From: a candidate division LCP-89 bacterium
GTDB taxonomy: Bacteria; Electryoneota; B3-LCP
NCBI GenBank assembly: GCA_025774735.1
Contig: JALGZU010000267.1
Coordinates: 1-7,625, forward strand
Direction: 5' to 3'
Length of the DNA stretch: 7,625 nucleotides
Part shown: piece by piece, positions 7,409-7,625 of the stretch
Numbering within the stretch: position 1 is the stretch's first letter
Layout of the letters: every line of letters starts with the position of its first letter
Translations under genes and position numbers: made by a program
Notes under the pieces: model-generated
What the model saw: only the letters and a program-made list of their open reading frames with translations
Database searches by the model: none
What the model was told of the DNA's origin: nothing

Positions 7409-7493
7409 TGTCATTGCGAGCGAAGCGCCACGAAGTGGTCACTATGGGAAAGTGATCCATGACTGTCATCCCTGCGGACGCAGGGATCCAGAG
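7409..7493. repeat. Composite of dispersed intergenic repeat modules (hairpins)
   Basis: Two modules begin with TGTCAT. The first (from 7409, TGTCATTGCGAGCGAAGCG) runs into a small hairpin, CCAC (7428-7431) with GTGG (7435-7438), and is followed by TCACT (7439-7443) with AGTGA (7451-7455). The second (from 7464, TGTCATCCCTGC) holds a strong palindrome: ATCCCTGC (7468-7475) and GCAGGGAT (7480-7487) around the loop GGAC. Both resemble repeat families I know from many bacterial and metagenomic genomes (GTCATTGCGAG... and GTCATTCCCGCGAAAGCGGGAATCC... types), often read by mistake as a WIPASAGMT-like peptide on the opposite strand. They are probably non-autonomous REP/MITE-like elements. No transposase or gene is seen in them. 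Confidence 0.7.
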
Positions 7494-7546
7494 GAATAAG
7501 GGCACACCAATTTGTTCGCTCTTTTTACTACCTTTGTCTTTTCGGT

Positions 7547-7580
7547 TGTAGGGGCGGACCTGTGTGTCCGCCCTTCTAAT
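7547..7580 (+). repeat. 34-bp palindromic repeat, copy 2
   Basis: Second direct copy of the 7327-7360 element. Its stem is one pair longer: GGGCGGAC (7552-7559) pairs perfectly with GTCCGCCC (7566-7573) around the loop CTGTGT. The following T-run is broken (TTCT), so it is a poorer + strand terminator than copy 1. It lies 18 bases from the possible minus-strand stop codon at 7599-7601, but read on that strand the hairpin is not followed by a T-run. Confidence 0.85.
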
Positions 7581-7598
7581 AATCTGCGGTTCAGACAA

Positions 7599-7625
7599 TT
7601 ATTTAATGACCACCACCCTCCCCGC
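7599..7625 (-). CDS. Possible 3' end of a convergent gene with a sorting-domain-like C-terminus (partial)
   Basis: On the minus strand, the last 24 bases before a TAA (7599-7601) read Ala-Gly-Arg-Val-Val-Val-Ile-Lys-stop. A basic residue, a run of Val/Ile and a final Lys is how T9SS type A sorting domains usually end; the protease at the left of this window ends in QKVLILK. The reading also fits the gene layout, because the repeat-rich patch would lie between two convergent genes. Only eight codons are visible, so chance agreement is a real possibility and nothing can be said about the rest of the protein. Confidence 0.3.
   Translation of the reverse strand, partial: AGRVVVIK

Noticed and set aside
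7327..7580. CRISPR array
   Set aside because: There are only two repeat copies, separated by 186 bases that themselves contain other repeats; there is no regular spacer pattern and no cas gene.
7356..7598. An 80-codon open frame on the minus strand across the repeat region
   Set aside because: It translates dispersed repeats (it contains the WIPASAGMT-like peptide typical of such false genes) and has no family resemblance.

Overview
The window (about 60% GC by eye) looks like chromosomal DNA from an uncultured bacterium of the FCB superphylum or a neighbouring candidate phylum. The main reason is the first gene, a gingipain-type (C25) surface protease that ends in a type A sorting domain of the kind used by the type IX secretion system (T9SS). 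That architecture is common in Bacteroidota, Cloacimonadota, Latescibacterota and similar lineages. The high GC argues against a typical low-GC Bacteroidetes genome. The exact phylum cannot be fixed from the sequence alone.

Layout: (a) 2-3088, the 3' part of a large secreted C25-family protein on the + strand: peptidase domain, Ig-like domains, a beta-rich domain and the sorting domain. Its signal peptide and propeptide lie off the left edge. (b) 3125-3964, a rhomboid intramembrane serine protease with an intact Ser/His dyad and a cytosolic C-terminal tail. (c) 4053-7309, a tightly packed four-gene run: an ABC ATPase, its ABC-2 permease (stop and start overlap by one base), a COG1313-type (PflX-like) radical SAM protein 7 bases downstream, and an 88-residue protein with two CxxC pairs that starts 2 bases after the previous stop. 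(d) 7310-7625, an intergenic patch made of small palindromic repeats. It includes two 34-bp copies of one hairpin exactly 220 bp apart and GTCATTGCGAG-like and GTCATCCCTGCGG-like dispersed repeat modules. The last 24 bases may be the 3' end of a convergent minus-strand gene with a sorting-domain-like C-terminus.

How the genes may work together: the ABC pair forms a complete exporter with matched ATPase and permease. The radical SAM protein and the small CxxC protein are probably co-transcribed with it, but nothing shows a shared pathway. The protease and rhomboid are adjacent on the same strand and may be co-transcribed. The most unusual single observation is that the C25 domain has Trp where gingipains have their catalytic His, while the catalytic Cys position is kept. 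No clear new defence, CRISPR or mobile system is visible.
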